Shown here: positions 1-8,084 of the stretch, one piece after another | How positions within the stretch are numbered: the stretch's first letter is position 1 | Layout of the letters: each line of letters begins with the position of its first letter | Assembly: GCA_947626985.1 (NCBI GenBank) | Contig: CANQUG010000037.1 | Coordinates: forward strand, 1 to 36,991 | DNA length: 36,991 nt | Origin: an uncultured Lachnospiraceae bacterium | GTDB taxonomy: Bacteria; Bacillota; Clostridia; Lachnospirales; Lachnospiraceae | Direction: 5' to 3' | Made by a program: the position numbers and the translations under genes | The notes under the pieces: generated by a model | What the model was told of the DNA's origin: nothing | What the model saw: the letters and a program-made list of their open reading frames with translations, nothing else | Databases searched by the model: none

Positions 1-419
1 ATACATCCTTCTACATCTTCTCTCGTCAACATCCCTTCATCAAATGCCTGTGTCAGCATCCCAATGGTACCGGTGATCGTTATTCCCATCTTTTTTGCAA
101 CCTGTCTACCCTTATGCTCGTCCATCAACAGAACATCCGATTGCTTTTCATCTGCCAGAATAATTGCCTCACTTTCTCCTGCATCTAATCCGGTAAAATT
201 TCTCAATATATTAACAGATTTCCAATTGTTCACTTCTTCCACATAAATAAATTCACACTCTTGTACCACTTTTACTTCTCGCGAAAACACTTCATTCTCT
301 GTCAGTTCCCGATACACTGCCCCCGGAATATAAACAACACCAAACAATTTCTGTAGAAGTTCCAACTGTCCCGCTTTCATCAGTGAAATAATCGGTGTGG
401 TATCTGAAACAACAATCAT
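1..419 (-). CDS. PIN-domain toxin, DUF3368 family (partial, runs off left edge)
   Basis: About 140 N-terminal residues are visible, starting at an ATG whose first bases overlap the end of the upstream antitoxin gene by 4 nt. The protein opens with MIVVSDTTPIIS, the PIN-fold start with acidic residue D6. It continues with YRELT (E38), LDAGESEAI (E82/E84) and LMDEHKGR (D100), which together give the acidic set expected of a Mg-dependent PIN ribonuclease. DUF3368 proteins paired with UPF0175 proteins are annotated as VapC-like toxin-antitoxin modules. RNA cleavage is therefore family knowledge, not something seen here. The C-terminus lies outside the window, so completeness cannot be judged. The DNA is clearly more AT-rich than the recN side, which fits acquisition by transfer. 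Confidence 0.85.
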   Translation of the reverse strand, partial: MIVVSDTTPIISLMKAGQLELLQKLFGVVYIPGAVYRELTENEVFSREVKVVQECEFIYVEEVNNWKSVNILRNFTGLDAGESEAIILADEKQSDVLLMDEHKGRQVAKKMGITITGTIGMLTQAFDEGMLTREDVEGC

Positions 420-697
420 ACAGTCGCACCCCTTAATTTTTTCAACACTGCCAAATCTTCTTCATATTCTTCCTCTGTTTCATCAAAGTATGACAATCCT
501 AATTTGCCATACAAAGTAATCAGGTCAATCTTATGAAGTCCAAGCATTTCTGCTGCCTTTCCATAAGACATGACACCTCTTTTAATATAAGGGTATACCA
601 GCATTGCATTCCTTGTTATTTGCGCATCCTTGTCCTCTAATACTGTATATGGTACAATTTCATCCGGTATGTCAATTTCTACCTTTGTCATCGTCAT
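416..697 (-). CDS. UPF0175 family antitoxin-like protein
   Basis: A protein of about 93 residues with the sequence features of UPF0175: a short N-terminal strand (KVEIDIPDEIV), a helical middle, and a helix-turn-helix-like stretch around MSYGKAAEMLGLHKIDLI, then an acidic C-terminus (EETEEEYEEDLAVLKKL). It probably binds DNA and neutralises the PIN protein encoded immediately downstream with a 4-nt overlap, as in other antitoxin-first modules. An in-frame ATG exists 9 nt upstream at 706, but the AGGAG ribosome binding site runs straight into it. The ATG at 697 sits 9 nt behind AGGAG and is preferred; the next ATG (691) is also possible. Function is inferred from family and neighbour only. Confidence 0.85.
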   Translation of the reverse strand: MTMTKVEIDIPDEIVPYTVLEDKDAQITRNAMLVYPYIKRGVMSYGKAAEMLGLHKIDLITLYGKLGLSYFDETEEEYEEDLAVLKKLRGATV

Positions 698-733
698 AGC
701 AATCATCTCCTACTTTACGTATTCTCCTGACTA

Positions 734-762
734 TTTATATACATTTTATTTTTTCCTTACAA
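734..762 (-). promoter_or_regulatory. Candidate sigma-A promoter of the toxin-antitoxin pair
   Basis: On the minus strand TTGTAA (-35, 757-762) and TATAAA (-10, 734-739) are separated by exactly 17 nt, about 37 nt upstream of the antitoxin start. This would make the pair transcriptionally independent of recN. Confidence 0.5.
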
Positions 763-766
763 CAAA

Positions 767-788
767 AAACAAACAAAACCCCTGTTTT
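767..788 (-). terminator. Weak terminator candidate after recN
   Basis: On the minus strand AAAAC-AGGG-GTTTT forms a 5-bp A/U-rich hairpin followed by a T-rich stretch. The stem is weak, so this is only a possible end of the long asp23-recN transcript. Confidence 0.25.
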
Positions 789-817
789 ATTCTTACCTGC
801 CTGGCTTTACTCGAACT

Positions 818-2536
818 CTATGATCCCTGTCGGTTTTGGAGTGAAATCACAGAGCACCCCATTTCCTTCTTATGAGCCTCCGCCAACTCCTTCATCTCCC
901 TGGCGTTCTGGAAAACCGCGTCGGTGATCCTGGCTCCTCCCAGAAGGCGGGCCAGCTCCCGGATGGAATCCTCTCCCTCCAGAGGATGGATTTCCGTGAT
1001 GGTCTCCGTCCCCCGCTGGTGCTTTTCGATCTCAAAATGCGTATCCGCCATGGCCGCAATCTGAGGCAGATGAGTGATACAGAGCACCTGATGATGACTG
1101 CCGATCACCGCCATTTTTTCGGAAACCTTCTGGGCAGTCCGCCCGCTGATTCCCGTGTCAATCTCGTCGAAGATCAGCGTGCCAATCTGATCCCTGTCCG
1201 CCAGGATGGCCTTCAGCGCAAGCATGATCCGGGACAGCTCACCTCCGGAAACGATCTGCCCCAGAGGCTTTAAATGTTCCCCGGGATTGGTGGAAATCTC
1301 ATAGGTAACCTCATCCGTTCCGTTGGCGGAATAACTGTTCTTTTTGTCGAATCGGATATCAAAATTCACATCCAGAAAGTTCAGATCCCGCAGTCCCTGG
1401 ATGACCTTTTCAGAAAGCTGCGCGCCGTACTCCCTGCGGACCTTCGTCAGCTCGCCGGAAACCTTTTCCAGCTGCTGCCGGGCCTTTTTTACATTCTCCG
1501 TGGCCTTCCGGAAATTCTCCTGATATTTCATCAGCTTTTCCAGCTTCTCCTCCTGAGCGTCCCGGTACCGGAGAATATCCTCGATCCTCCGGCCGTATTT
1601 GGCCTTCAGGGAATTGAGAAGATCCAGCCGCTTCTCCGTCTCGTAAAAGGTCTCGTCGTCGAAGGTGAGATCCTCCAGATAGGAGGACAGCTCCCGGTTG
1701 AAATCGTTCAGCAGGGCGTCGATCTCCTGAAGGGAATTCTCCAGAGAAACCAGGTCCTCGTCGTACTCCGACACTCTGGACAGTTCCCTTAACGCATTCC
1801 CGGCAAACTCCCCCGCTCCTCCCTCATCTCCGGTGAAGCCGTGGACCCCCCGAAGAGCTTCGGCGATCTTTTTTCCATTGCTCAGCCTGCGGTACAGCTT
1901 TTCCAGCTCCTCGTCCTCCCCCGGAACAAGATGGGCTTTATCGATCTCCCCGACCTCAAATTCCAGGAAAGCCGTCTCCCGGTTCCGCTGCTCCTCGTTC
2001 ATATCCAGAGCCTTCCGGGCACGGACGCAGTCCCGGTAGATTTCGAAGGCCTTCTCCACCCGCTCCTTCACAGGGCGGATCTTTTCCTTTCCGTAGGCGT
2101 CCAGAATCTCCAGCTGCCTGTCCGGGTAGAGAAGAGACTGATGCTCATGCTGCCCGTGAATATCCAGAAGGAGAGATGCGGCGGCCTTCATCTGCCCCAC
2201 CGTGCTGGTTTCGCCGTTGATCTTATTGATGCTCCTGCCGTTCATCACCTTCCGGGACAGCAGCACCTGTCCGTCCTCGGGCAGAATATCCAGAGCCCTT
2301 AAACGCTCCTCCGTCCCGGGATCCTCCACCTGAAAGAGAAGCTCCACCAGCGCATAGGGAGCGTTCTCCCGGATCATGTCCCGGGAAATCCTGCTCCCCA
2401 GGATCAGCTGCATGGAACCCAGAAGGATGGATTTTCCCGCGCCGGTCTCTCCGGTGAGGATATTCAGCCCCGGTCCGAATTCCACTTCGATTTCCTCTAT
2501 GAGGGCCAGATTTTTTACATGAAGATGAACTAACAT
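818..2536 (-). CDS. recN: DNA repair protein RecN
   Basis: A 572-residue SMC-like ATPase that acts early at double-strand breaks, gathering DNA ends for RecA-dependent repair. Visible motifs are Walker A GETGAGKS (29-36), a long charged coiled-coil middle, the ABC signature VSGGELSR (about 429-436), Walker B LIFDEID (about 454-460), a D-loop TGISG, and the switch histidine in CITHLPQIA. Length matches the family. The reading frame is open for 14 more codons upstream, but the ATG at 2536 has GGAGG 5 nt before it and begins MLVHLHVKNLALIEEI, the normal RecN N-terminus. It follows argR directly, the usual Gram-positive order. Downstream the conserved spoIVB-spo0A neighbours are absent; a toxin-antitoxin pair lies there instead. 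Confidence 0.97.
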   Translation of the reverse strand: MLVHLHVKNLALIEEIEVEFGPGLNILTGETGAGKSILLGSMQLILGSRISRDMIRENAPYALVELLFQVEDPGTEERLRALDILPEDGQVLLSRKVMNGRSINKINGETSTVGQMKAAASLLLDIHGQHEHQSLLYPDRQLEILDAYGKEKIRPVKERVEKAFEIYRDCVRARKALDMNEEQRNRETAFLEFEVGEIDKAHLVPGEDEELEKLYRRLSNGKKIAEALRGVHGFTGDEGGAGEFAGNALRELSRVSEYDEDLVSLENSLQEIDALLNDFNRELSSYLEDLTFDDETFYETEKRLDLLNSLKAKYGRRIEDILRYRDAQEEKLEKLMKYQENFRKATENVKKARQQLEKVSGELTKVRREYGAQLSEKVIQGLRDLNFLDVNFDIRFDKKNSYSANGTDEVTYEISTNPGEHLKPLGQIVSGGELSRIMLALKAILADRDQIGTLIFDEIDTGISGRTAQKVSEKMAVIGSHHQVLCITHLPQIAAMADTHFEIEKHQRGTETITEIHPLEGEDSIRELARLLGGARITDAVFQNAREMKELAEAHKKEMGCSVISLQNRQGS

Positions 2537-2585
2537 AACTTCCTCCGGTTCTTTCCCCATTCCTCTTTGCCGCGGCAAAAGAGCG

Positions 2586-3038
2586 TCATTTCTTCAGGAT
2601 CTCCCGCAGCCTGCGGGCCGTCTCCTCCGCCTGCCCGGCGGTTCCCGCCACGCACATCACCGTATCGTCCCCGGCAATGCTGCCCAGGATCTCCTCCCAC
2701 TTCATGGCGTCCAGAGCCGCCGCCACCCCCATGGCCATGCCGGGCATGGTCTTGATGACCAGCATGTTCTGCCCCACATCTATGGAAGTGAGGGCTTCTC
2801 TGAGAACGCGGGTGTACCTGTCCCCCAGCTCCGCGGAGTCGTCCTGAAGAACGGCATATCTGGATCTTCCGTCTTTTCCCGTGACCTTGGTGATCTTCAG
2901 AGCGCGGATATCCCTGGACACCGTAGCCTGGGTCACCTTAAAGCCGGCTTCCTTCAGCCTGGCCGCCAGCTCCTCCTGGGTGTCCACATCATACTGCCCA
3001 ATGATCTCCAGGATCTTTTCATGTCTCTCTGTCTTCAA
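2586..3038 (-). CDS. argR: Arginine repressor ArgR/AhrC
   Basis: A 150-residue hexameric transcription factor that represses arginine biosynthesis and activates catabolism with arginine as co-repressor. The N-terminal winged helix (1-70) carries the typical TQEELAARLKEAGFKVTQAT and VSRDIRALKI segments. The C-terminal oligomerisation and arginine-binding domain ends with EEILGSIAGDDTVMCV, which contains the paired aspartates that contact arginine. The start is a TTG at 3036-3038 with GGGAGG 7 nt upstream; no ATG fits. The gene lies between nadK (12-nt gap) and recN, as in many Clostridia. Its targets cannot be told from this window because no arginine genes are present. Confidence 0.96.
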   Translation of the reverse strand: MKTERHEKILEIIGQYDVDTQEELAARLKEAGFKVTQATVSRDIRALKITKVTGKDGRSRYAVLQDDSAELGDRYTRVLREALTSIDVGQNMLVIKTMPGMAMGVAAALDAMKWEEILGSIAGDDTVMCVAGTAGQAEETARRLREILKK

Positions 3039-3050
3039 CTTCCGTCCTCC

Positions 3051-3911
3051 CTAACTGTTCCGCATCTTCTGGCGCAAAACCTCCACGAAGCTTAAATGAT
3101 TCAGTTTCAGTATTTTTGTGCTTACGTCCGCCTTTTCTATCACGATCCGGTCTCCCGTAACCATGGGAATGACCGTATCTCCGTCAAAGGAAGCCAGCCC
3201 CTTCTCCTGAAGGTTCCTCCGCCCCTCTCCGATCTCCACCGTGATCACATCGCTTCCCGGAAGGATAATGCTCCTGCTGTTCAGCGTGTGGGGAGCAATG
3301 GGGGTCATCAGCGTCATGGCCGCGCTGGGAGACACGATGGGGCCTCCGCAGGAAAGGCTGTAGCCGGTGGATCCCGTGGGAGTGGAAATCACGATTCCAT
3401 CCGCATTGTAAGAGTTCAGATACTCATGATTTACGTAATTTTTAAAACGAACCACCCGGAGGGGACCGTCCCTGCAGATGACGATGTCGTTGAGAGCAAT
3501 GTCTCTGCCGATGATCTCCTCCCCCCGGTAAACCGTGCCGAAGAGCATCATCCGCTCCTCCACCTCATAATCGCCGGTCATCAGCTTATCCAGAGCCGGA
3601 TAAACGGACTGGCGGTCCACCTCCGCGAGAAATCCCAGATTTCCCAGATTGATCCCCAGAAGGGGAATATCCCTGTGGACCACGTCCCTGGCCGCCTGAA
3701 GAAGGGTTCCGTCCCCTCCCAGCACGATGATGCACTGCGTCTCCGGAGGAATCAGCTCCGGGTTGGTGTAGTGATAGGGCCCCGAAAGCTTTTCCTCCGC
3801 CTGCTGCACCAGACATTCTCTGCCGTGGGCATTCAGGTAGGAAACAATACTGTCCGTCAGCTTCCGGTCCTGATCCTTCGTGCTGTTGGTAATGATATAA
3901 AACTTGTCCAT
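3051..3911 (-). CDS. nadK: NAD kinase
   Basis: A 286-residue cytosolic enzyme that phosphorylates NAD to NADP using ATP or polyphosphate. Diagnostic motifs are GGDGTLL (65-71), ALNDIVICR for the NAD-binding region, and the Gly/Ser/Thr-rich STPTGSTGYSLS with the SCGGPIVSP continuation. Length is normal for the bacterial family. The ATG at 3911 has an AGGGA ribosome binding site about 10 nt upstream. It sits between tlyA (42-nt gap) and argR (12-nt gap) in the same operon, the arrangement seen in many Clostridia. Regulation beyond the operon promoter is not visible. Confidence 0.97.
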   Translation of the reverse strand: MDKFYIITNSTKDQDRKLTDSIVSYLNAHGRECLVQQAEEKLSGPYHYTNPELIPPETQCIIVLGGDGTLLQAARDVVHRDIPLLGINLGNLGFLAEVDRQSVYPALDKLMTGDYEVEERMMLFGTVYRGEEIIGRDIALNDIVICRDGPLRVVRFKNYVNHEYLNSYNADGIVISTPTGSTGYSLSCGGPIVSPSAAMTLMTPIAPHTLNSRSIILPGSDVITVEIGEGRRNLQEKGLASFDGDTVIPMVTGDRIVIEKADVSTKILKLNHLSFVEVLRQKMRNS

Positions 3912-3953
3912 GGTAATTGCTTTCCCTGATCCCGCATTCTAACCGATCAGCTA

Positions 3954-4775
3954 TTATAATCCTGCTTTATCCAGCGTCTCATGGGCCTGCCGCACCACGT
4001 CCGCCGCCATATTCTCCGTCACGGGCAAATCATCCGCCCCTTCTCCTTCTTTTTTCAGATGGAGAAGATACTCGATATTTCCCTCAGGTCCCTTGATGGG
4101 GGAGAAGGACAGATGAGAGGGGTACAGTCCGATGGTTTTTCCGTAATCCAGAACCTTCAGGATCACCTCCAGGTGAACTCCGCTGTCCCGCACCACACCT
4201 TTTTTGCCTACCTTCTCCCTGCCGGCCTCGAACTGGGGTTTAATCAGACAAACGATCTCCCCCTCGGGAGTCAGCAGCTCCTTCACGGGAAACAGTACTT
4301 TGGTAAGAGAGATAAACGAAACGTCGATGGAAGAGAAATCCGCCGGTTCCCGAATATGCTCCGGCAGAACGTAGCGGATATTGGTTTTTTCCATGCACAC
4401 CACCCTGGGATCGCTTCGCAGCTTCCAGTCCAGCTGGCCGTATCCCACATCGATGGAGTACACCTTCACGGCTCCGTTCTGGAGCATGCAGTCCGTAAAG
4501 CCTCCCGTGGAAGCGCCCACATCCATGCAGATCTTTCCCTCCAGGGAAACGCCGAATTCCCTTACCGCCTTCTCCAGCTTCAGCCCTCCCCGGCTCACAT
4601 AGGGGAGGGTGTTACCCCGCACCTCGATGGAAGCCTCCTCCTTCAGCATGGTTCCGGCTTTGTCCTCCTTCTGCCCGTTCACATAGACGCATCCGGACAT
4701 GATGCAGGCCTTCGCCTTCTCCCTGGAAGACGCCAGATTTCTCTCCACCATCAGAACATCCAGTCGCTTTTTCAT
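3954..4775 (-). CDS. tlyA: TlyA family rRNA 2'-O-methyltransferase (hemolysin A family)
   Basis: A 273-residue protein with an N-terminal S4 RNA-binding domain (1-65, RLDVLMVERNLASSREKAKA) and a Rossmann-fold SAM-dependent methyltransferase domain. The SAM loop is MDVGASTGGFTDC (84-96). The RrmJ-like catalytic set is represented by K in SRGGLKLEKA (66 or 69), D151 in DVSFIS, K179 in KPQFE and E235 in GNIEY. Known TlyA proteins methylate 16S and/or 23S rRNA cytidines and affect capreomycin sensitivity; the older name hemolysin is misleading. The start ATG is preceded by GGAGG at ideal spacing. It follows dxs in the isoprenoid operon, the order of yqxC in Bacillus subtilis. Confidence 0.95.
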   Translation of the reverse strand: MKKRLDVLMVERNLASSREKAKACIMSGCVYVNGQKEDKAGTMLKEEASIEVRGNTLPYVSRGGLKLEKAVREFGVSLEGKICMDVGASTGGFTDCMLQNGAVKVYSIDVGYGQLDWKLRSDPRVVCMEKTNIRYVLPEHIREPADFSSIDVSFISLTKVLFPVKELLTPEGEIVCLIKPQFEAGREKVGKKGVVRDSGVHLEVILKVLDYGKTIGLYPSHLSFSPIKGPEGNIEYLLHLKKEGEGADDLPVTENMAADVVRQAHETLDKAGL

Positions 4776-4835
4776 GCCAATCCTCCTGTTTCCCCGCCGG
4801 CGCCCGGGCAGCGGCCCTCCGGAAGCTGTTTCCTC

Positions 4836-6695
4836 TCAGACCCCATATTCTTCTATCGCCCGCAGAATACTTTCCGGGGACAGGCCGATCCGGGCCCTCA
4901 GACTCTCCACGCTGCCATGCTCCACGAAACGGTCACCTATGGCGATGGGCAGCACCCTGCAGCCCGGATGTCTCTCCTGCATGTATGCCGCCACATGCTC
5001 TCCGAAACCGCCGCTCTTCACATTCTCCTCCACGGTCACGATCAGATTATGCTTCTCGGGCAGGTCGTTCAGCAGCTCCTCGTCCAGAGGCTTCACAAAG
5101 CGCACATTCACAAGAGTGGGGCAGATGCCCTTTTCCTTCAGGCCGTCGCACACCAGCTCCCCGGTCTTCATCATGCTTCCCACTGCCAGAACCGCAACTT
5201 CCTCTCCCTGCTCCAGCACCTCGCTCTTTCCGTAAACCAGAGGGGCCTGAAATTCGGTGAATTCCTCGCAGGCGCATCCTTTGGGATAACGGATGGCGCA
5301 GGGTCCCTCGTACTCCGCGGCAAACCGCAGCATTTCCTTCAGCTCCCATCCGTTCTTGGGAGCCATCACGGTCATATCGGGCATCATGCTCAGATAGGAC
5401 AGATCGAAGCATCCCTGATGAGTCTCTCCGTCCGCTCCCACCAGTCCCGCCCGATCGATGGCAAAAACTACCGGAAGCTTCTGCATGCACACATCGTGAA
5501 GGATCTGATCCACGCTCCTCTGAAGGAAGGAGGAATACACCGCCACCACAGGCTTCAGACCTCCCAGCGCCAGTCCGGCGGCAAAGGTCACGGCGTGCTC
5601 TTCCGCGATCCCCACATCAAAAAATCTCTCCGGAAAAGCTTTTCTGAATTTATCCAGCCCCGTCCCGTCAGGCATGGCCGCCGTGATGGCCACCAGTCTG
5701 GGGTTCTCCCTTCCCAGCTCCACCATGGTATCCGCAAACACTTCCGTGCAGGAAGGTCCTTTCTTCTTCTCCAGAGGTTTCCCGGTGGCCACATCAAAGG
5801 GCCCTACCCCGTGAAATTTCTCCGGATCCGTACTGGCGGGGAGATATCCCCGGCCCTTCCTGGTGATCACATGCACCACCACGGGACCGTCCACGCGCTT
5901 GGCCTCGTTGAAAAGCTTCATCATCTGGCGCATATCGTGACCGTCCGCAGGACCCAGATAAGTGAGCCCCATATCCTCAAAAAGCATTCCCGGAATGAAC
6001 AGCTGCTTGATGCTGCTCTTGGTCCTCCGGACCGTATCCACCAGAGGGATACCGATCCGCGGAATTTTCTCCAGGCTTTTCGTGACGCTCAGCTTCATCC
6101 CCGTGTAGGCCTGCGCGGTACGCAGGGCGCTGAGATACATGGACATGCCTCCCACATTCTTGGAGATGGACATATTGTTGTCATTGAGCACAATAATAAA
6201 ATTGGTTTTCAGCACCGCCGCGTTGTTCAGAGCTTCATAGGCCATCCCTCCCGTGAGGGCCCCGTCTCCGATCACCGCCACCACATGATGCTTCTGGCCC
6301 AGAAGATCCCTGGCCCTCACATAGCCCAGAGCGGCGGAAATGGAATTGGAGCTGTGGCCGGTGTCAAAGGCGTCGCAGTCGCTCTCCTTCCTCTTGGGAA
6401 AGCCGCTCAGGCCTCCCTCCCTGCGCAGCGTGGCAAACTCTTCTTTTCTTCCCGTGAGAATCTTATGGGTGTAGGCCTGATGACCCACATCCCAGATCAA
6501 CTTGTCCTGGGGAAAATCCAGCACATTGTGGAGCGCTATGGTAAGCTCCACCGCTCCCAGATTGGAAGCCAGATGTCCCCCCGTCTTACTGACGGACTTC
6601 ACCAGAAACTGCCTGATCTCTCCCGCCAGCGTGGGAAAATCCGCCAGGGCAATATCGTGAATATCGTTCGGCTTATTGATCTTTTCCAGAATCAT
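4836..6695 (-). CDS. dxs: 1-deoxy-D-xylulose-5-phosphate synthase
   Basis: A 619-residue thiamine-diphosphate enzyme that condenses pyruvate and glyceraldehyde 3-phosphate, the first step of the methylerythritol phosphate route to isoprenoids and a supply for thiamine and pyridoxal. The transketolase-like N-terminal domain carries DVGHQAYTHKI (69-79), the ThDP/Mg motif GDGALTGGMAYEALNNA (143-159) and NDNNMSIS. The pyrimidine-binding domain carries the catalytic glutamate in DVGIAEEHAV (360-369) and IDRAGLVGADGETHQG. The C-terminal transketolase domain is complete. The ATG at 6695 has AAGGA nearby. It is separated by 13 nt from ispA, leaving no room for the OLE RNA found here in some Firmicutes. 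Confidence 0.98.
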   Translation of the reverse strand: MILEKINKPNDIHDIALADFPTLAGEIRQFLVKSVSKTGGHLASNLGAVELTIALHNVLDFPQDKLIWDVGHQAYTHKILTGRKEEFATLRREGGLSGFPKRKESDCDAFDTGHSSNSISAALGYVRARDLLGQKHHVVAVIGDGALTGGMAYEALNNAAVLKTNFIIVLNDNNMSISKNVGGMSMYLSALRTAQAYTGMKLSVTKSLEKIPRIGIPLVDTVRRTKSSIKQLFIPGMLFEDMGLTYLGPADGHDMRQMMKLFNEAKRVDGPVVVHVITRKGRGYLPASTDPEKFHGVGPFDVATGKPLEKKKGPSCTEVFADTMVELGRENPRLVAITAAMPDGTGLDKFRKAFPERFFDVGIAEEHAVTFAAGLALGGLKPVVAVYSSFLQRSVDQILHDVCMQKLPVVFAIDRAGLVGADGETHQGCFDLSYLSMMPDMTVMAPKNGWELKEMLRFAAEYEGPCAIRYPKGCACEEFTEFQAPLVYGKSEVLEQGEEVAVLAVGSMMKTGELVCDGLKEKGICPTLVNVRFVKPLDEELLNDLPEKHNLIVTVEENVKSGGFGEHVAAYMQERHPGCRVLPIAIGDRFVEHGSVESLRARIGLSPESILRAIEEYGV

Positions 6696-6708
6696 TGGTA
6701 TCCTTCTT

Positions 6709-7596
6709 TCATTTTCTGCGTTCCACCAGAGATGTCACCAGTTCCAGCAGAAACTCATTTTTTTGTTTCAGACTTTCCAGTATATGGAGCGCCTCCTGAG
6801 AAAAAAAGGCTGCCTGACGTGACGCCTCCTGGATTCCGAAGAGCGTCACGTATGTAATTTTATGATTTTTGTCGTCGCTGTGCACCGGTTTGCCCAGTTC
6901 CGCGCTGGTGCTGATCACATCCAGGATATCGTCCCGGATCTGGAAGGCCAGTCCCACGTCCCTGGCAACCTTCTCCACCAGATTCACTTCCTCTTCCCGG
7001 GCTCCGGCAAGAACAGCCCCCACCATCATGGGGGCTTCGATCAGCGCTGAGGTTTTGTGCAGATAAATGTAATCCAGCATTTCCCGGGTGAGGGGCTTCC
7101 CGTCATTTTCCACATCCACGCCCTGGCCCCCCAGCATGCCGGAAATTCCGGTTTTTTCCGCCATAATGCGCACGGAACGGATCACGGCGTCCCTGTTCCC
7201 GCCCAGATCAAAGGCCCGGAACATGGTTTCGTAGGCGTAGTTCAGGAGCGCGTCCCCGGAGAGGACCCCCATGGCTTCTCCGTACACCTTGTGGGTGGTG
7301 AGACGTCCCCTGCGGTAATCGTCGTTATCGATGGCGGGCAGATCATCATGGATGAGGGAGTGGGTGTGAATCATCTCTATGGCAGCCATAAAGGGCTCGC
7401 ACAGTCTCTCCTCCCCGCCGAAAAGGCGCAGGGTTTCTCTCAGCAGAATGGGCCGCAGCCTCTTTCCCCCCGCGCACATACTATAGTTCATGGCCTTCGT
7501 CAGTGTGCCGGCGAAGCCTTCCTCCTCCGGAAGATATCGGCGGATGATCTCCTCCGTCTCCCGGGTTCTTTTTTCCAGTTCAGCTTGAAAATTCAC
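6709..7596 (-). CDS. ispA: Polyprenyl synthetase (farnesyl diphosphate synthase type)
   Basis: A 295-residue all-helical prenyltransferase that extends dimethylallyl diphosphate with isopentenyl units, probably to farnesyl diphosphate for undecaprenyl phosphate and quinone precursors. Motifs (numbered from the GTG start) are GGKRLRP (43-49), the first aspartate-rich motif DDLPAIDNDD (84-93), and the second FQIRDDILD (218-226). Product length cannot be fixed from sequence. The GTG at 7596 gives the usual N-terminus MNFQAELEKRT and has GGGA 6 nt upstream; an in-frame ATG 12 nt earlier lacks a spaced ribosome binding site. The 5' end overlaps the xseB 3' end by 17 nt, which suggests translational coupling. 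Confidence 0.95.
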   Translation of the reverse strand: MNFQAELEKRTRETEEIIRRYLPEEEGFAGTLTKAMNYSMCAGGKRLRPILLRETLRLFGGEERLCEPFMAAIEMIHTHSLIHDDLPAIDNDDYRRGRLTTHKVYGEAMGVLSGDALLNYAYETMFRAFDLGGNRDAVIRSVRIMAEKTGISGMLGGQGVDVENDGKPLTREMLDYIYLHKTSALIEAPMMVGAVLAGAREEEVNLVEKVARDVGLAFQIRDDILDVISTSAELGKPVHSDDKNHKITYVTLFGIQEASRQAAFFSQEALHILESLKQKNEFLLELVTSLVERRK

Positions 7597-7813
7597 GCAG
7601 CGTCCCATCCTCGTTCATCTGAAGCATTTTCTTTTCTACGGTATCCAGTTTCTCACTGCAGTATTTTAAAAGCTCCATTCCCTGCTTATAGCAGGAGAAG
7701 GATTCCTCCAGAGTGGTCTCCCTGTCCTCCAGCTTCGCCGCCAGAACGTCCAGTTCCCCGAAAACCTCCTCCAGGGTTTTTTCTTCTCTTTCTTCCTTTT
7801 TTTCAGACTCCAT
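7580..7813 (-). CDS. xseB: Exodeoxyribonuclease VII small subunit
   Basis: A 77-residue helical hairpin protein that coats the XseA tail in exonuclease VII, an ATP-independent single-strand DNA exonuclease. Recognisable family residues are TLEEVFGELDVLAAKLEDRETTLEESFSCYKQGMEL (about 13-48). The ATG at 7813 has AGGAGA 6 nt upstream and gives the normal family length. The frame stays open for 15 further codons upstream, into a repeat-filled spacer that no homolog would be expected to share. It overlaps ispA by 17 nt. Unlike most genomes, it is separated from xseA by a spacer of about 250 nt. Confidence 0.94.
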   Translation of the reverse strand: MESEKKEEREEKTLEEVFGELDVLAAKLEDRETTLEESFSCYKQGMELLKYCSEKLDTVEKKMLQMNEDGTLREFSS

Positions 7814-7855
7814 GCAATTCTCCTCTGATTTTCCCATGCCGGTTTGGCCGGATGT

Positions 7856-8084
7856 CATGGATGTTCTCCGGCGATATCATTCCTCTCCGGCATTATCACT
7901 ATTGCCGGCTGTTAGCATCTTTTTCGGCATTATCATTCCTCTTCGGTGGTATATTCCTCCCGGCCGGTATCATCCTTCTTCGCCGGTATCATTCTTCTCC
8001 GGCATTACTATCCTTCTCCGCCGGTATCATTCTTCCCGGCCATTGTCATTCTTTTGCGGCCGGTGTCATTCTTCTTCGGCGTTC
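7856..8084 (-). repeat. Degenerate tandem repeat of about 18-20 nt between xseA and xseB
   Basis: On the minus strand about 12 imperfect units close to GCCGGAGAAGAATGATAC follow one another without spacers. The first unit encodes the last residues and stop of xseA (A-E-E-E-stop), so the array appears to have grown out of the xseA 3' end. Units vary from 17 to 21 nt, so no reading frame is kept. Most carry an SD-like GGAGAAG or AGGA followed by ATGATA. Confidence 0.85.

Noticed and set aside
64-246. 60-codon plus-strand frame near the left edge
   Set aside because: It is antisense to the PIN-domain gene, which has intact family motifs.
6696-6708. Possible site for OLE RNA between ispA and dxs
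   Set aside because: OLE RNA often lies at this place in Firmicutes, but only 13 nt separate the two genes and no structured RNA could fit.
3981-6857. Very long plus-strand open frame of 958 codons
   Set aside because: It is antisense to tlyA, dxs and the ispA end, whose protein families are certain. It has no family match and reflects codon bias of the opposite strand.
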